Shown piece by piece: positions 50,841 through 58,732 of a DNA stretch of 64,000 nucleotides. Source of the DNA: an uncultured Clostridia bacterium (GTDB lineage: Bacteria; Bacillota; Clostridia; Oscillospirales; Oscillospiraceae); contig CAMBAJ010000001.1 of the NCBI GenBank assembly GCA_945864305.1, positions 22,961 to 86,960 on the forward strand. Direction: 5' to 3'. A program made the translations under genes and the position numbers. The stretch's first letter is position 1; each line of letters starts with the position of its first letter. The notes below the pieces were generated by a model. It ran no database searches and was not told the origin of the DNA. It worked only from the letters and a program-made list of their open reading frames with translations.

Positions 50841-52073
50841 TCAGAAATAAGTGATGTTGACGGGTTTTTTGTCCCAGCCGATGGCCCGCTGGATATCCGG
50901 GATGAAGGAAGCGTCCGAAACAGAAATACGGCCCAGTGCGGCGGCCTGCTGCAGGGGATAGGCCCCCATCACCAGGGATGAGAGCTCTCCGATGCCAGTG
51001 GTAAGGGTCACGTCTGGGCGGGCGTGCTCCACCAGTGTCACGGTCTGGCCGGAAATGTCCAGATAGTACGTGCCGCAATTCCGGGACAGGAAGGGGTCTT
51101 GAACCTCCAGTGACAGGACAAAGTTCCGACTGACCGGGGCACAGCAGTGAGTCTGCTGCTTGAAATAGCCCGGGACATCAAAGATGCGGACCATGCACCC
51201 CATGGTCCGGCGGCCAATCTCCTGAATACAGCCGTCATGGGCCAGATTTTCGCCGCTGTCAGGGTTTGTGAACATCATATGCAGATATTCGTCCGTGGAC
51301 AAAATCCGTACCCGGTCGATCTGATCGGTCTGAGAGGCGAAGAACGTCATGAACTGCTGGAGAGTCTCCAGGTCATCGTAAATCATCTCGTGGACGTACA
51401 GATCGTGGTACATATCAGTGTAATGATCCACTTCCACGAACTCATAAGTCAGATAGCCGGTAATCCTGCCGCCCCGGCGGCACACGACTACATAGGGTTG
51501 CTGGAAAATGCGGTAGGGATCCATGAAGCGATGGATGGTGGCGCCGTTGGTACGCTTGGCGTAACGGCGGTAAAAATCTAAGATTTCCGCCCGGTCCGCC
51601 TCGGTTGCATAGGAGAGGCCGGATTTGTCGCCAAAGGAACGGATGTAGCAGGGCTTGGGCATATACAGGATATTCTCGTTGCAGTAGCCATAGCCCATCT
51701 TCCCGTAAAATGCCGGGTTGAACGGATGCAGACAGCCGATGGGGGTGTCTGTCTCCGCGTAATAATTCATCAGCACCTTTAGGAGCGTACAAGCGATCTT
51801 TTCCTTCTTGTGCAGAAAGTTGGTAGAGACATATGCCGCCGCACCCATGGGCATCATAACGCCCCGGACATTAAAAGCGAAGTCCATCATCATCAGGGAG
51901 CCGATCAGAGTACCATTGTCGTCAAAGCAACCGAGATAGCGGCCCTCCAATGGGGTATGCAGTTCAGAGTCCAAATTCTCCAACAACTCAGGAGGCGTTT
52001 TGGAAGGAAAGGAGGAAACAATGTTTCTGGACAGCTGTTCGGCTTCTTCAGGGCGAACGAATCTGATATCCAA
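50841..52073 (-). CDS. Eis-like GNAT acetyltransferase
   Basis: 410-residue protein with a tandem GNAT fold and a C-terminal SCP2-like domain, the Eis family layout. MDIRFVRPEEAEQLSRN, LIGSLMMMDFAFNVRGVMMPMGAAAYVSTNFLHKKEKIACTLLKVLM (acetyl-CoA binding) and HPFNPAFYGKMGYGYCNENILY are characteristic; the C-terminus ends in Phe (NITYF), the carboxylate of which acts as base in Eis. It starts with TTG after AAGGAG. Substrate could be aminoglycoside, peptide or polyamine. Confidence 0.88.
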   Translation of the reverse strand: MDIRFVRPEEAEQLSRNIVSSFPSKTPPELLENLDSELHTPLEGRYLGCFDDNGTLIGSLMMMDFAFNVRGVMMPMGAAAYVSTNFLHKKEKIACTLLKVLMNYYAETDTPIGCLHPFNPAFYGKMGYGYCNENILYMPKPCYIRSFGDKSGLSYATEADRAEILDFYRRYAKRTNGATIHRFMDPYRIFQQPYVVVCRRGGRITGYLTYEFVEVDHYTDMYHDLYVHEMIYDDLETLQQFMTFFASQTDQIDRVRILSTDEYLHMMFTNPDSGENLAHDGCIQEIGRRTMGCMVRIFDVPGYFKQQTHCCAPVSRNFVLSLEVQDPFLSRNCGTYYLDISGQTVTLVEHARPDVTLTTGIGELSSLVMGAYPLQQAAALGRISVSDASFIPDIQRAIGWDKKPVNITYF

Positions 52074-52148
52074 AGGGAAACAACTCCTTGTATGTCAAAG
52101 TTGAAAAGTCGGCTGGACGACCCTTCACGCACCAGCTTTGACGTCCCC

Positions 52149-52177
52149 ATTATGACAGTCCACTGTGAAAAAGTCAA
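52149..52177 (-). promoter_or_regulatory. Promoter of the Eis-like gene
   Basis: On the minus strand TTGACT (52177-52172), 17-bp spacer, CATAAT (52154-52149). Confidence 0.78.
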
Positions 52178-52217
52178 TCACATGATCTGCTACCCTGTGG
52201 GGATTCTGTCAAAAAGC

Positions 52218-52247
52218 TTGACAAGCAGAAGTGAAATGTAGTAATTT
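52218..52247 (+). promoter_or_regulatory. Candidate promoter before the dehydrogenase leader
   Basis: Consensus TTGACA followed after 18 bp by a poor TAATTT. It would start transcription just upstream of the first ANTAR element. The -10 is weak. Confidence 0.4.
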
Positions 52248-52256
52248 TATCATAAG

Positions 52257-52330
52257 GGGGCCGCGATGTAGCGGCGGGCCTATTTTGGGTGCGATGTAGC
52301 GTCCTGAACGTATGTTCAGGACGCTTTTTG
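52257..52330 (+). promoter_or_regulatory. ANTAR dual-hairpin antitermination element A
   Basis: P1 is CCGC-GATGTA-GCGG (52261-52274). P2 is GGGTGC-GATGTA-GCGTCC (52287-52304). The P2 3' strand is also the left arm of the terminator AGCGTCCTGAAC-GTAT-GTTCAGGACGCT-TTTT (52298-52329), so EutV-type binding to P1/P2 would prevent termination. It controls the alcohol dehydrogenase leader. Confidence 0.82.
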
Positions 52331-52734
52331 CATTTTGCGGAAGTTAAGCGGAAGAAAGTGCAATAGCGCTAGGCAATCGCCTGAGGAAGAAAAACTGGTG
52401 AATAAGTGGCTATTTGGGGCAGGGCACTCAGAAAAAAGGCAACATACAGCTAGCCCTGCCTGCAAAATATTTTGAAAGCAGGGCTGGAGACGCTGGGGAG
52501 ATTCACTTACCGGCAATCATCCCCGTGATGACCGGGGCACCAGCAGCCTCGCCTATAACCTTAAAAATGATTCTGAGGGGAGCCGACGCGATGCCCCCAC
52601 CGGAAAGACAAGGACTTGACCCTGCGGCCTGACAGCACTGTATCGCGGGCTTCAAAAAGCCTGTTGATTTGATTGTGGTGGTTACAGAGAACGCCAAAAA
52701 ACTCTCTGAATTTTATTTTGCGAGGATGTGTGTT
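52331..52734 (+). other. Long leader before the alcohol dehydrogenase
   Basis: About 400 bp without a supportable gene. AGCCCTGC (52452-52459 region) and GCAGGGCT can form an 8-bp stem; a 72-codon frame at 52414 has no good start site. Confidence 0.4.
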
Positions 52735-53868
52735 ATGGGCAATTTCAGTGTAAAGACAAAAGTTATCTTCGGCGAAGGACTTTCGTCTTTGACCGGTCAG
52801 ATTCAGAAGGCGTTTCTGGTGACGGATCCGTTCATAGTGAAAAGCGGAAAGGCCGCTTATGTGACGGACTGCCTGGCACAGGCGGGCCGGGAGTGCATGG
52901 TGTTTTCTGATGTCTCTGTGGACCCGGATATCGATGTGGTGACGGCGGGTGTGAGCAGACTGATCGAATTCCAGCCGGACACCGTCATCTGCCTGGGCGG
53001 CGGCGCGGCCATCGATGCCGCGAAGGCCATTGTATACTTTGCTATCAAGACAGGGCAGGCTGGAGAGCCCACCTTCATTGCCATTCCCACCACCAGCGGC
53101 ACTGGGTCCGAGGTGAGCAGCTTTTCGGTCATCACGGACAGGCAGAAAGCCATTAAGTATCCGCTGGTGGATGAGTCCCTGGTGCCGGATATCGCGCTTT
53201 TGGATGCCAATCTTGTAGTCAGCGCACCGCCTTCCGTGACCGCTGATACGGGCATCGACGTATTGACGCACGCCATTGAGGCATTCGTGTCCAAGGGGCG
53301 CAACGATTTTACCGACGCGGCCGCCGAAAAAGCGATCAAGCTGGTGAAGCACAACCTGCTGAAATGCTACAAAGAGCCGAATGACCTGGAGGCACGGCAG
53401 GGAATGCACAACGCTTCCTGCCTGGCGGGAATCGCCTTTTCCAATGCGGGGCTGGGCTTGAATCACGGCATGGCCCATGCGCTGGGAGCCCATTTCCATA
53501 TTCCCCACGGCAGAGCCAACGGCATCCTTTTGCCCTACGTTATGAGCTTTAATGCCGGCTGCGCGGATTCCATGACGCCCACCGCCAAGCGCTATGCGCA
53601 GATTGCAAGGCTGTTGGGACTGGAGGGCAGCAGCATCCGGCAGAGCGCTCTGAATGTGATCCGCACCGCACGGACATATATGGGAAAGATGAAAATGCCG
53701 CCGACTATTCAGGCGGCCGGCGTTGGGAAAGATGAATTTGAAGAGGCGCTGGACGCCATGGCAGAATCGGCTTTGGCTGACCGCTGCACTGCTTCAAATC
53801 CCCGGGATTGCACGGCGGACGAGATTAAAATGGTGTTCCGCAAGGCCTTTGAGGGAAAGCTTCCCTGA
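52735..53868 (+). CDS. eutG: Iron-containing alcohol dehydrogenase, EutG/PduQ-like
   Basis: 377-residue group III alcohol dehydrogenase reducing acetaldehyde to ethanol with NADH, typically in the microcompartment. NAD-binding GGGAAIDAAKAI and TTSGTGSEVSSFSVI; metal ligands lie in DVLTHAIEAFVS and NHGMAHALGAHFHIPHGRANGILLPYV. ATG 52735 follows GAGGA by 8 bp; an upstream in-frame TTG/GTG extension has no site. The ANTAR element upstream ties it to ethanolamine control. Confidence 0.9.
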   Translation: MGNFSVKTKVIFGEGLSSLTGQIQKAFLVTDPFIVKSGKAAYVTDCLAQAGRECMVFSDVSVDPDIDVVTAGVSRLIEFQPDTVICLGGGAAIDAAKAIVYFAIKTGQAGEPTFIAIPTTSGTGSEVSSFSVITDRQKAIKYPLVDESLVPDIALLDANLVVSAPPSVTADTGIDVLTHAIEAFVSKGRNDFTDAAAEKAIKLVKHNLLKCYKEPNDLEARQGMHNASCLAGIAFSNAGLGLNHGMAHALGAHFHIPHGRANGILLPYVMSFNAGCADSMTPTAKRYAQIARLLGLEGSSIRQSALNVIRTARTYMGKMKMPPTIQAAGVGKDEFEEALDAMAESALADRCTASNPRDCTADEIKMVFRKAFEGKLP

Positions 53869-54042
53869 CGGAAGAAGGATGCCGGCGGAAGCACGCGTGG
53901 GGCTTCTCCCGGCTTCCGGATATACCGCTTTGTCAGCCTACTTTGTCATGGCCTGCCGAACTCCTTTGAGATTTTGGCAGGCCATGCCGTATTCAGGCAA
54001 AAAAGGCCGCAGGCCAGTCTGATGAAAGGTATATGCGGCAAA

Positions 54043-54050
54043 TTCGACAA
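54043..54050 (-). promoter_or_regulatory. Spo0A-box-like site at the eut promoter
   Basis: TTCGACAA, exact reverse complement of the 0A box, ends 8 bp before the -35 of the eutS promoter. Confidence 0.45.
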
Positions 54051-54058
54051 TTTGCGGG

Positions 54059-54087
54059 TTGACATTAAGAAAATGTACTGTTAAAAT
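54059..54087 (+). promoter_or_regulatory. eutSPVW promoter
   Basis: Consensus TTGACA, 17-bp spacer, TAAAAT with extended -10 TGT. The gap 53869-54042 upstream holds a TGGCCTGCC/GGCAGGCCA inverted repeat but no gene. Confidence 0.82.
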
Positions 54088-54170
54088 AACAATGGATTCA
54101 GTGGATTTGCTAAGATCATATGAATACCGCCTATAAATTCATATAGATAAATTAGTCAAACGGTTATGAA

Positions 54171-54254
54171 CGCGATGCTAGCGCTGGCCGTTTACTAGTC
54201 GGATGAGCGATGTAGCTTTTGAAGTTTTTATGATAAAATTTCAGGGGCTTTTTT
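54171..54254 (+). promoter_or_regulatory. ANTAR dual-hairpin antitermination element B
   Basis: P1 is CGC-GATGCTA-GCG (54171-54183), with a seven-base loop. P2 is GAGC-GATGTA-GCTT (54205-54218). P2 shares its 3' strand with the terminator left arm AGCTTTTGAA (54214-54223), which pairs with TTCAGGGGCT (54240-54249) before six T residues. It controls eutS-P-V-W, giving autoregulation of EutV. Confidence 0.75.
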
Positions 54255-54350
54255 GCTATTTAGGCGGTAGCCTCCTTTTTTCTCTGAACTGCAGACGGAT
54301 GCGGCCCAGTTGATGAGCGGAGAGGAAAAGCAACCAAAAGGAGCAGGTCT

Positions 54351-54701
54351 ATGATTGAACTAGATGAGAAGAAAAGAATTATCCAGGAATTTGTCCCCGG
54401 AAAACAGGTGACACTGGCGCATGTTATTGCAAATCCGGATGACAAATTGTATGGGAAACTCGGACTGATCGACGTAAGCGGCGCAATCGGCATTTTGACC
54501 ATTACACCCAGCGAGGCCGCAATGATCGCGGCCGATGTGGCCACCAAGGCGGCGGATGTGCAGATCGGGTTTGTGGACCGCTTTAATGGCTCCGTGGTGG
54601 TTACGGGCGATGTAGCCGCTGTGGAGGCGGCTCTGCGTGATGTGATCCGGGTTCTGTGCGATATGATGGGCTTCTCTTCGGCCCCCATCACCAAGACATG
54701 A
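54351..54701 (+). CDS. eutS: Microcompartment shell protein EutS
   Basis: 116-residue circularly permuted BMC hexamer subunit. [79 protein letters not shown] is the EutS/PduU-type sequence. First gene of the operon; its stop overlaps the eutP start (ATGATGG). Confidence 0.94.
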   Translation: MIELDEKKRIIQEFVPGKQVTLAHVIANPDDKLYGKLGLIDVSGAIGILTITPSEAAMIAADVATKAADVQIGFVDRFNGSVVVTGDVAAVEAALRDVIRVLCDMMGFSSAPITKT

Positions 54702-55153
54702 TGGAAGAGGCACCAAAGAAGCGCCGCATGATGCTGATCGGTCGTTCCGCGGCGGGAAAGACCACGCTGTGCCAGCGCATCAACCATGAGGATCTGCGCT
54801 ATCATAAGACGCAGACCGTTCAGATTATCAACCAGAACATCATCGATACGCCGGGAGAGTATTTGGAGAGATTCAGTTTCCGGGGCGCCTTGATCGTCAC
54901 ATCCACAGATGCGGATATTATTGTTCTGGTACAGGATGCCACAGAGCAGGGAACAATGTTCCCTCCATATTTCAACAGTATGTTCGCAAAGCCGGTCGTG
55001 GGCGTCGTCACAAAATGCGACCTGGCGAACCAGAAACAGATTGAACAAGCCGGGAAGTATTTGAACGCCGCCGGTGCGGAGAAGCTTTTCTTTGTGAGCA
55101 GTGTGACGGGCCAGGGCGTGGATGAGCTCGTGGAGTATTTGCAGATCCTTTGA
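54698..55153 (+). CDS. eutP: EutP/PduV-family GTPase-like protein
   Basis: 151-residue small P-loop protein; Salmonella EutP has been reported to have acetate kinase activity, while the fold is Ras-like. G1 [19 protein letters not shown]3-like [11 protein letters not shown]4 [14 protein letters not shown] and [18 protein letters not shown] are present. ATG 54698 or 54701; both lie at the end of eutS. Confidence 0.9.
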   Translation: MMEEAPKKRRMMLIGRSAAGKTTLCQRINHEDLRYHKTQTVQIINQNIIDTPGEYLERFSFRGALIVTSTDADIIVLVQDATEQGTMFPPYFNSMFAKPVVGVVTKCDLANQKQIEQAGKYLNAAGAEKLFFVSSVTGQGVDELVEYLQIL

Positions 55154-55167
55154 GAGGATGATTGTAT

Positions 55168-55755
55168 ATGGGTCTTGGTACACCGATTCGAGTTGTCATA
55201 GCAGATGACGAACCCATCACAAAAATGGATTTGAATGAACTGCTGAGCGAGGCGGGATACGAAGTAGTCGGTGAGGCCTCCGACGGATTTGACGCAGTCG
55301 AGATTTGCCGGAAAAAGCATCCGGATTTGGTCCTGATGGATATCAAGATGCCGCTTCTGGACGGCTTGGCCGCCGCAAAGATTATTCGTTCGGAAAATCT
55401 GGCGGAGACCGTCATGATGATGACTGCTTACAGTGAGCGGGAATTTGTGGAACAGGCCAAGGATTGCGGCGTAGGCGGCTACCTTGTCAAGCCCATCGAT
55501 GAGAAATCTCTGATCCCCAACATTGAAGTGGCGGTAAACCGCAGCCGGGAAATCGGAAAACTGCGCAAGGATATTGAAAAAGTGAACGGCCGGCTAGAAA
55601 GCCGAGCTGTGACGGAAAAGGCCAAGGGATTGCTGATGGAGCAGCAGAAGATGACCGAGCAGGAGGCTTATGATTATATCCGCAAACTGAGCCAGACCAA
55701 GCATCTTTCCATGAAACGGGTGGCGGAGATGATTTTGACAAAAAGCGAGGTCTGA
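55168..55755 (+). CDS. eutV: Response regulator EutV with ANTAR RNA-binding domain
   Basis: 195-residue two-component regulator acting on RNA. Receiver domain residues ~8-125: acidic pocket IADDEP (D13, D14), phospho-acceptor D58 in LVLMDIKMPLLDG, K in GGYLVKPID. A coiled-coil linker leads to the C-terminal ANTAR domain (AVTEKAKGLLMEQQKMTEQEAYDYIRKLSQTKHLSMKRVAEMIL). Phosphorylated dimers bind dual hairpins and prevent termination; three such elements are in this window. ATG 55168 is 9 bp from GAGAGGA; TTG 55162 is less likely. Confidence 0.95.
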   Translation: MGLGTPIRVVIADDEPITKMDLNELLSEAGYEVVGEASDGFDAVEICRKKHPDLVLMDIKMPLLDGLAAAKIIRSENLAETVMMMTAYSEREFVEQAKDCGVGGYLVKPIDEKSLIPNIEVAVNRSREIGKLRKDIEKVNGRLESRAVTEKAKGLLMEQQKMTEQEAYDYIRKLSQTKHLSMKRVAEMILTKSEV

Positions 55756-55758
55756 GTC

Positions 55759-57180
55759 ATGTGTACCATCAGCGAACTGTGTAAGAAATACACGGAACTG
55801 ACGGAAGAGGATATCGACATCATTCGGGATATGTCAAAATTTTTGACGACCTTCGCGGATCTCGAAGAGGCCGATATTTTTATCGACTGTCCTGCCCACA
55901 ATGGAGACGCTATTGTCGTCGCAGAGGCAAAGCCCTCCCGTGTTCCGTCGTCTTATAAGAAAACTGTGGTCGGTCTGCTGGCAAAACAGGAAAACGAACC
56001 GGCCGTGGCTCGGACGCTCCGGCTGGGAATCGGTACCCGCCAGATGAAAGCGGTCACCCAGGAAAACGGCTGCACGATCCAGTCGGTGGAACCCATTTTC
56101 CACGGAGACCGCGTGATCGGTGTACTGATCAGTGAGCGGAGAACCACCGAACAGATCCAGATGGATGAGGGACTCCACTTTTCTCAGGACAGTTATCAGA
56201 CCATTGCCAATACGCTGGCGCAGATCAAGGATGAGGACAACTGGCTCACGGAATGTATCGATGAGGCCCTGCTGATGGTGGATAACAGTGGGATCATCAC
56301 TTTCCGAAACGGACGGGCCAAGGACCTTTATGAAAACTTGGGCTTTGTGGAGGATGTGCTGGGCCAGCCTTACAAAAATGTCTGCCTGGCAGATGCGGAT
56401 ATCGGCCTGGAGAGCAGAAACGCCCAGGAGTATTCTTACGAAATGACGGTGGGGTATCACGTCCTCAGCGCCAAGCGTGTCCAGTTGGATGTGCCCGGCA
56501 TGGCATTTGCCGAGATTCTGCGGGATATCACCCGTCAGAAGGAGCAGGAAAAGGCACTGATCCTGAAGTCGGTAGCCATCAAGGAGATGCACCACCGAGT
56601 CAAAAACAACCTCCAGACCATTGCCAGCCTGCTGCGGCTCCAGATGCGCCGCACGGACAGCGAGGAGACCCGGCAGGTTCTGGGTGAGAGCATGAACCGG
56701 ATTCTCTCCATTGCCAGCACCCACCAATTGCTGGCTCAGAGCGGCATTGACGAGGTGATGATCGGAGAGGTCATCCAGAACATTACAAACAACGCACTGC
56801 GGTATTATTCCGGTTCCCGGTTTAAGGTGGAGATCAATCTGGAGGGCGATGACTTTCAGGTCGATTCCGATATCGCCACATCCGTGGCACTGATCATTAA
56901 TGAACTTTTGGAAAATGCCCTGAAATACGCGTTCCGTGACGGCGATGAGGGCTGTGTCCGCATTATCGTGACCAGGGGGGAGATGTATTCCCGAATCCAG
57001 GTGATCGATAACGGCACAGGCTTCGATGTGGAAAACACGGATGGCAGCCGGCTGGGATTATCCATTGTAAAGAGCATGGTCTGTGATAAGCTCCACGGTG
57101 ACTTGGAGATCGAGTCTGACCACGGGGGCACCCGTGTGACCTTTGACTTCAAAAATCAAATTATGGATGCGCTGGCATGA
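55759..57180 (+). CDS. eutW: Ethanolamine sensor histidine kinase EutW
   Basis: 473-residue soluble sensor kinase. Residues 1-150 form an N-terminal sensor domain of the H_kinase_N/GAF-like type (AIVVAEAKPSRVPSSYKKTVVGLL), 165-255 a PAS domain (LLMVDNSGIITFRNGRAKDLYE), then HisKA_2 with H278/H279 in EMHHRVKNNLQTIASLLRLQ, and a HATPase domain (LIINELLENALKYAF, VIDNGTGFDVENTDGSRLGLSIVKSM). No membrane helix, so it reads cytosolic ethanolamine. Its TGA stop lies inside the loop stem of P1 of the next ANTAR element. Confidence 0.93.
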   Translation: MCTISELCKKYTELTEEDIDIIRDMSKFLTTFADLEEADIFIDCPAHNGDAIVVAEAKPSRVPSSYKKTVVGLLAKQENEPAVARTLRLGIGTRQMKAVTQENGCTIQSVEPIFHGDRVIGVLISERRTTEQIQMDEGLHFSQDSYQTIANTLAQIKDEDNWLTECIDEALLMVDNSGIITFRNGRAKDLYENLGFVEDVLGQPYKNVCLADADIGLESRNAQEYSYEMTVGYHVLSAKRVQLDVPGMAFAEILRDITRQKEQEKALILKSVAIKEMHHRVKNNLQTIASLLRLQMRRTDSEETRQVLGESMNRILSIASTHQLLAQSGIDEVMIGEVIQNITNNALRYYSGSRFKVEINLEGDDFQVDSDIATSVALIINELLENALKYAFRDGDEGCVRIIVTRGEMYSRIQVIDNGTGFDVENTDGSRLGLSIVKSMVCDKLHGDLEIESDHGGTRVTFDFKNQIMDALA

Positions 57181-57258
57181 CGTAGTGCCTGCGCAAGTGC
57201 GGTGCGATGTAGCCCGAACGGCAGAGGAGAAATTCTCTGCGTTCGGGCTGCTTTTTTT
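57169..57258 (+). promoter_or_regulatory. ANTAR dual-hairpin antitermination element C
   Basis: P1 GCGC-T-GGCAT-GACGTA-GTGCC-T-GCGC (57169-57194) contains the eutW stop codon. P2 has loop GATGTA (57206-57211) closed by GC/GC and CGG/CCG. The terminator AGCCCGAAC...GTTCGGGCT (57211-57249, inner stem GCAGAG/CTCTGC) ends in seven T residues. It controls read-through into eutA-B-C. Confidence 0.83.
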
Positions 57259-57277
57259 AAGAAAGTAGGTGGAGATT

Positions 57278-58708
57278 TTGCATGAGGTCATTCTGAGCGT
57301 CGGAATTGACATTGGAACATCCACGACACAGTTGATTTTCAGCCGTCTGACCATTGAGAACCGGGCCAGCAGCTATACGGTGCCCCGCATCAGTATTGTG
57401 GACAAAGAAGTGGTCTACCGCAGCCAGATCTATTTTACCCCGCTGAAATCCGCGACAGAGATCGACGCCGAGGCGGTCAAAAAAATCGTCCGCGACGAGT
57501 ACCAAATGGCGGGCATGACCCCGGCGGACCTGAAGACCGGCGCGGTGATTATCACGGGTGAAACGGCCCGCAAGCAGAATGCAAACGATGTACTGGAGGC
57601 CCTCTCCGATCTGGCCGGAGACTTTGTGGTGGCGACGGCGGGACCGGATCTGGAATCGGTCCTTTCTGCCAGAGGCGCGGGAACGGACGCCATGTCCAAG
57701 GAAGAGCGCATGGCCATTGCCAATATCGATATCGGAGGCGGAACCAGCAACATTGCCCTTTACGAAAGGGGAACGCTGCGTGGAACCAGCTGCCTGGATA
57801 TCGGCGGGCGGCTGATCAAGGTCCAGAACGGAAAGATTACATATATTTTTCATAAGATACAGGAGCTTGCTAACAAGCATGGTATTTCAGTGAACATAGG
57901 GGATCGGGCGGACCCGGAGCAGCTGATGAAGGTGTGCCGCCTGATGGCAGACCAACTGGCCCAGGCGCTTCACCTGGCGCCCCAGGACGGCGGCCATGCG
58001 GGGCTGTATACCAACGACGGCAAGCCGCTGCCGGACACGCCGGCTGTTCAGGCCGTAACGTATTCTGGCGGCGTCGCGGATTGTGTGTACCAGTCCGATG
58101 AAACAGATTTGTTCCGATATGGAGATATCGGTGTGCTTTTGGGCAGAGCCATCCGGGAAAATGCGGCTCTGAACCAAATTAAGCGCTTTCAGGCGGTGGA
58201 GACAATCCGTGCCACAGTAGTGGGCGCGGGTACCCATGCCACAGATGTCAGCGGCAGCACGATTCGTTATGACCGCAGACAGCTGCCGCTGAAAAATGTC
58301 CCGGTACTGAAGGTATCCCAAGAGGATGAGGCGTCGCTGGAGACGCTGAAGTCCTCTATAAGAGATCAATTGCCGCTGTATCAGCCGGAGGGCGTCATGG
58401 AACAAGTGGCCATCGCGTTTACCGGCGAAAACCGCACCAGCTTTGCTGAGGTCCAAGACCTCGCAGCGGCAATTATTGATAGTACGAAGGAGGTGATTGA
58501 GAGCAGGTACCCCTTGATCGTGGTCGTCGAGAATGATATTGGCAAAGTTCTGGGCAATGCGCTGAATGTGATGCTGCGCAATCAAAAGGATGTCATTTGT
58601 ATTGACAGCATCCACGCCTCGAGCGGCGACTATATCGATATCGGCGAGCCTGTCGCAGGCGGGCAAGTTCTTCCTGTTGTGATCAAGACGTTGATCTTCA
58701 ACTCCTAA
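57278..58708 (+). CDS. eutA: Ethanolamine ammonia-lyase reactivase EutA
   Basis: 476-residue actin-like ATPase that releases damaged cobalamin from EutBC. ILSVGIDIGTSTTQLIFSRL is the phosphate-1 motif and NIDIGGGTSNIALYERG the phosphate-2 motif. TTG 57278 is chosen because GGTGG(AG) lies 5 bp upstream; GTG 57269 adds three residues but has no site. Its transcription depends on antitermination at element C. Confidence 0.93.
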   Translation: MHEVILSVGIDIGTSTTQLIFSRLTIENRASSYTVPRISIVDKEVVYRSQIYFTPLKSATEIDAEAVKKIVRDEYQMAGMTPADLKTGAVIITGETARKQNANDVLEALSDLAGDFVVATAGPDLESVLSARGAGTDAMSKEERMAIANIDIGGGTSNIALYERGTLRGTSCLDIGGRLIKVQNGKITYIFHKIQELANKHGISVNIGDRADPEQLMKVCRLMADQLAQALHLAPQDGGHAGLYTNDGKPLPDTPAVQAVTYSGGVADCVYQSDETDLFRYGDIGVLLGRAIRENAALNQIKRFQAVETIRATVVGAGTHATDVSGSTIRYDRRQLPLKNVPVLKVSQEDEASLETLKSSIRDQLPLYQPEGVMEQVAIAFTGENRTSFAEVQDLAAAIIDSTKEVIESRYPLIVVVENDIGKVLGNALNVMLRNQKDVICIDSIHASSGDYIDIGEPVAGGQVLPVVIKTLIFNS

Positions 58709-58732
58709 AAAAGCTTATGAGAGGTGAAAAAC

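Noticed and set aside
54606..54617. GGC-GATGTA-GCC hairpin inside eutS as another ANTAR site
   Set aside because: It encodes part of the conserved GDVAAV segment, has no partner hairpin and no terminator overlap.
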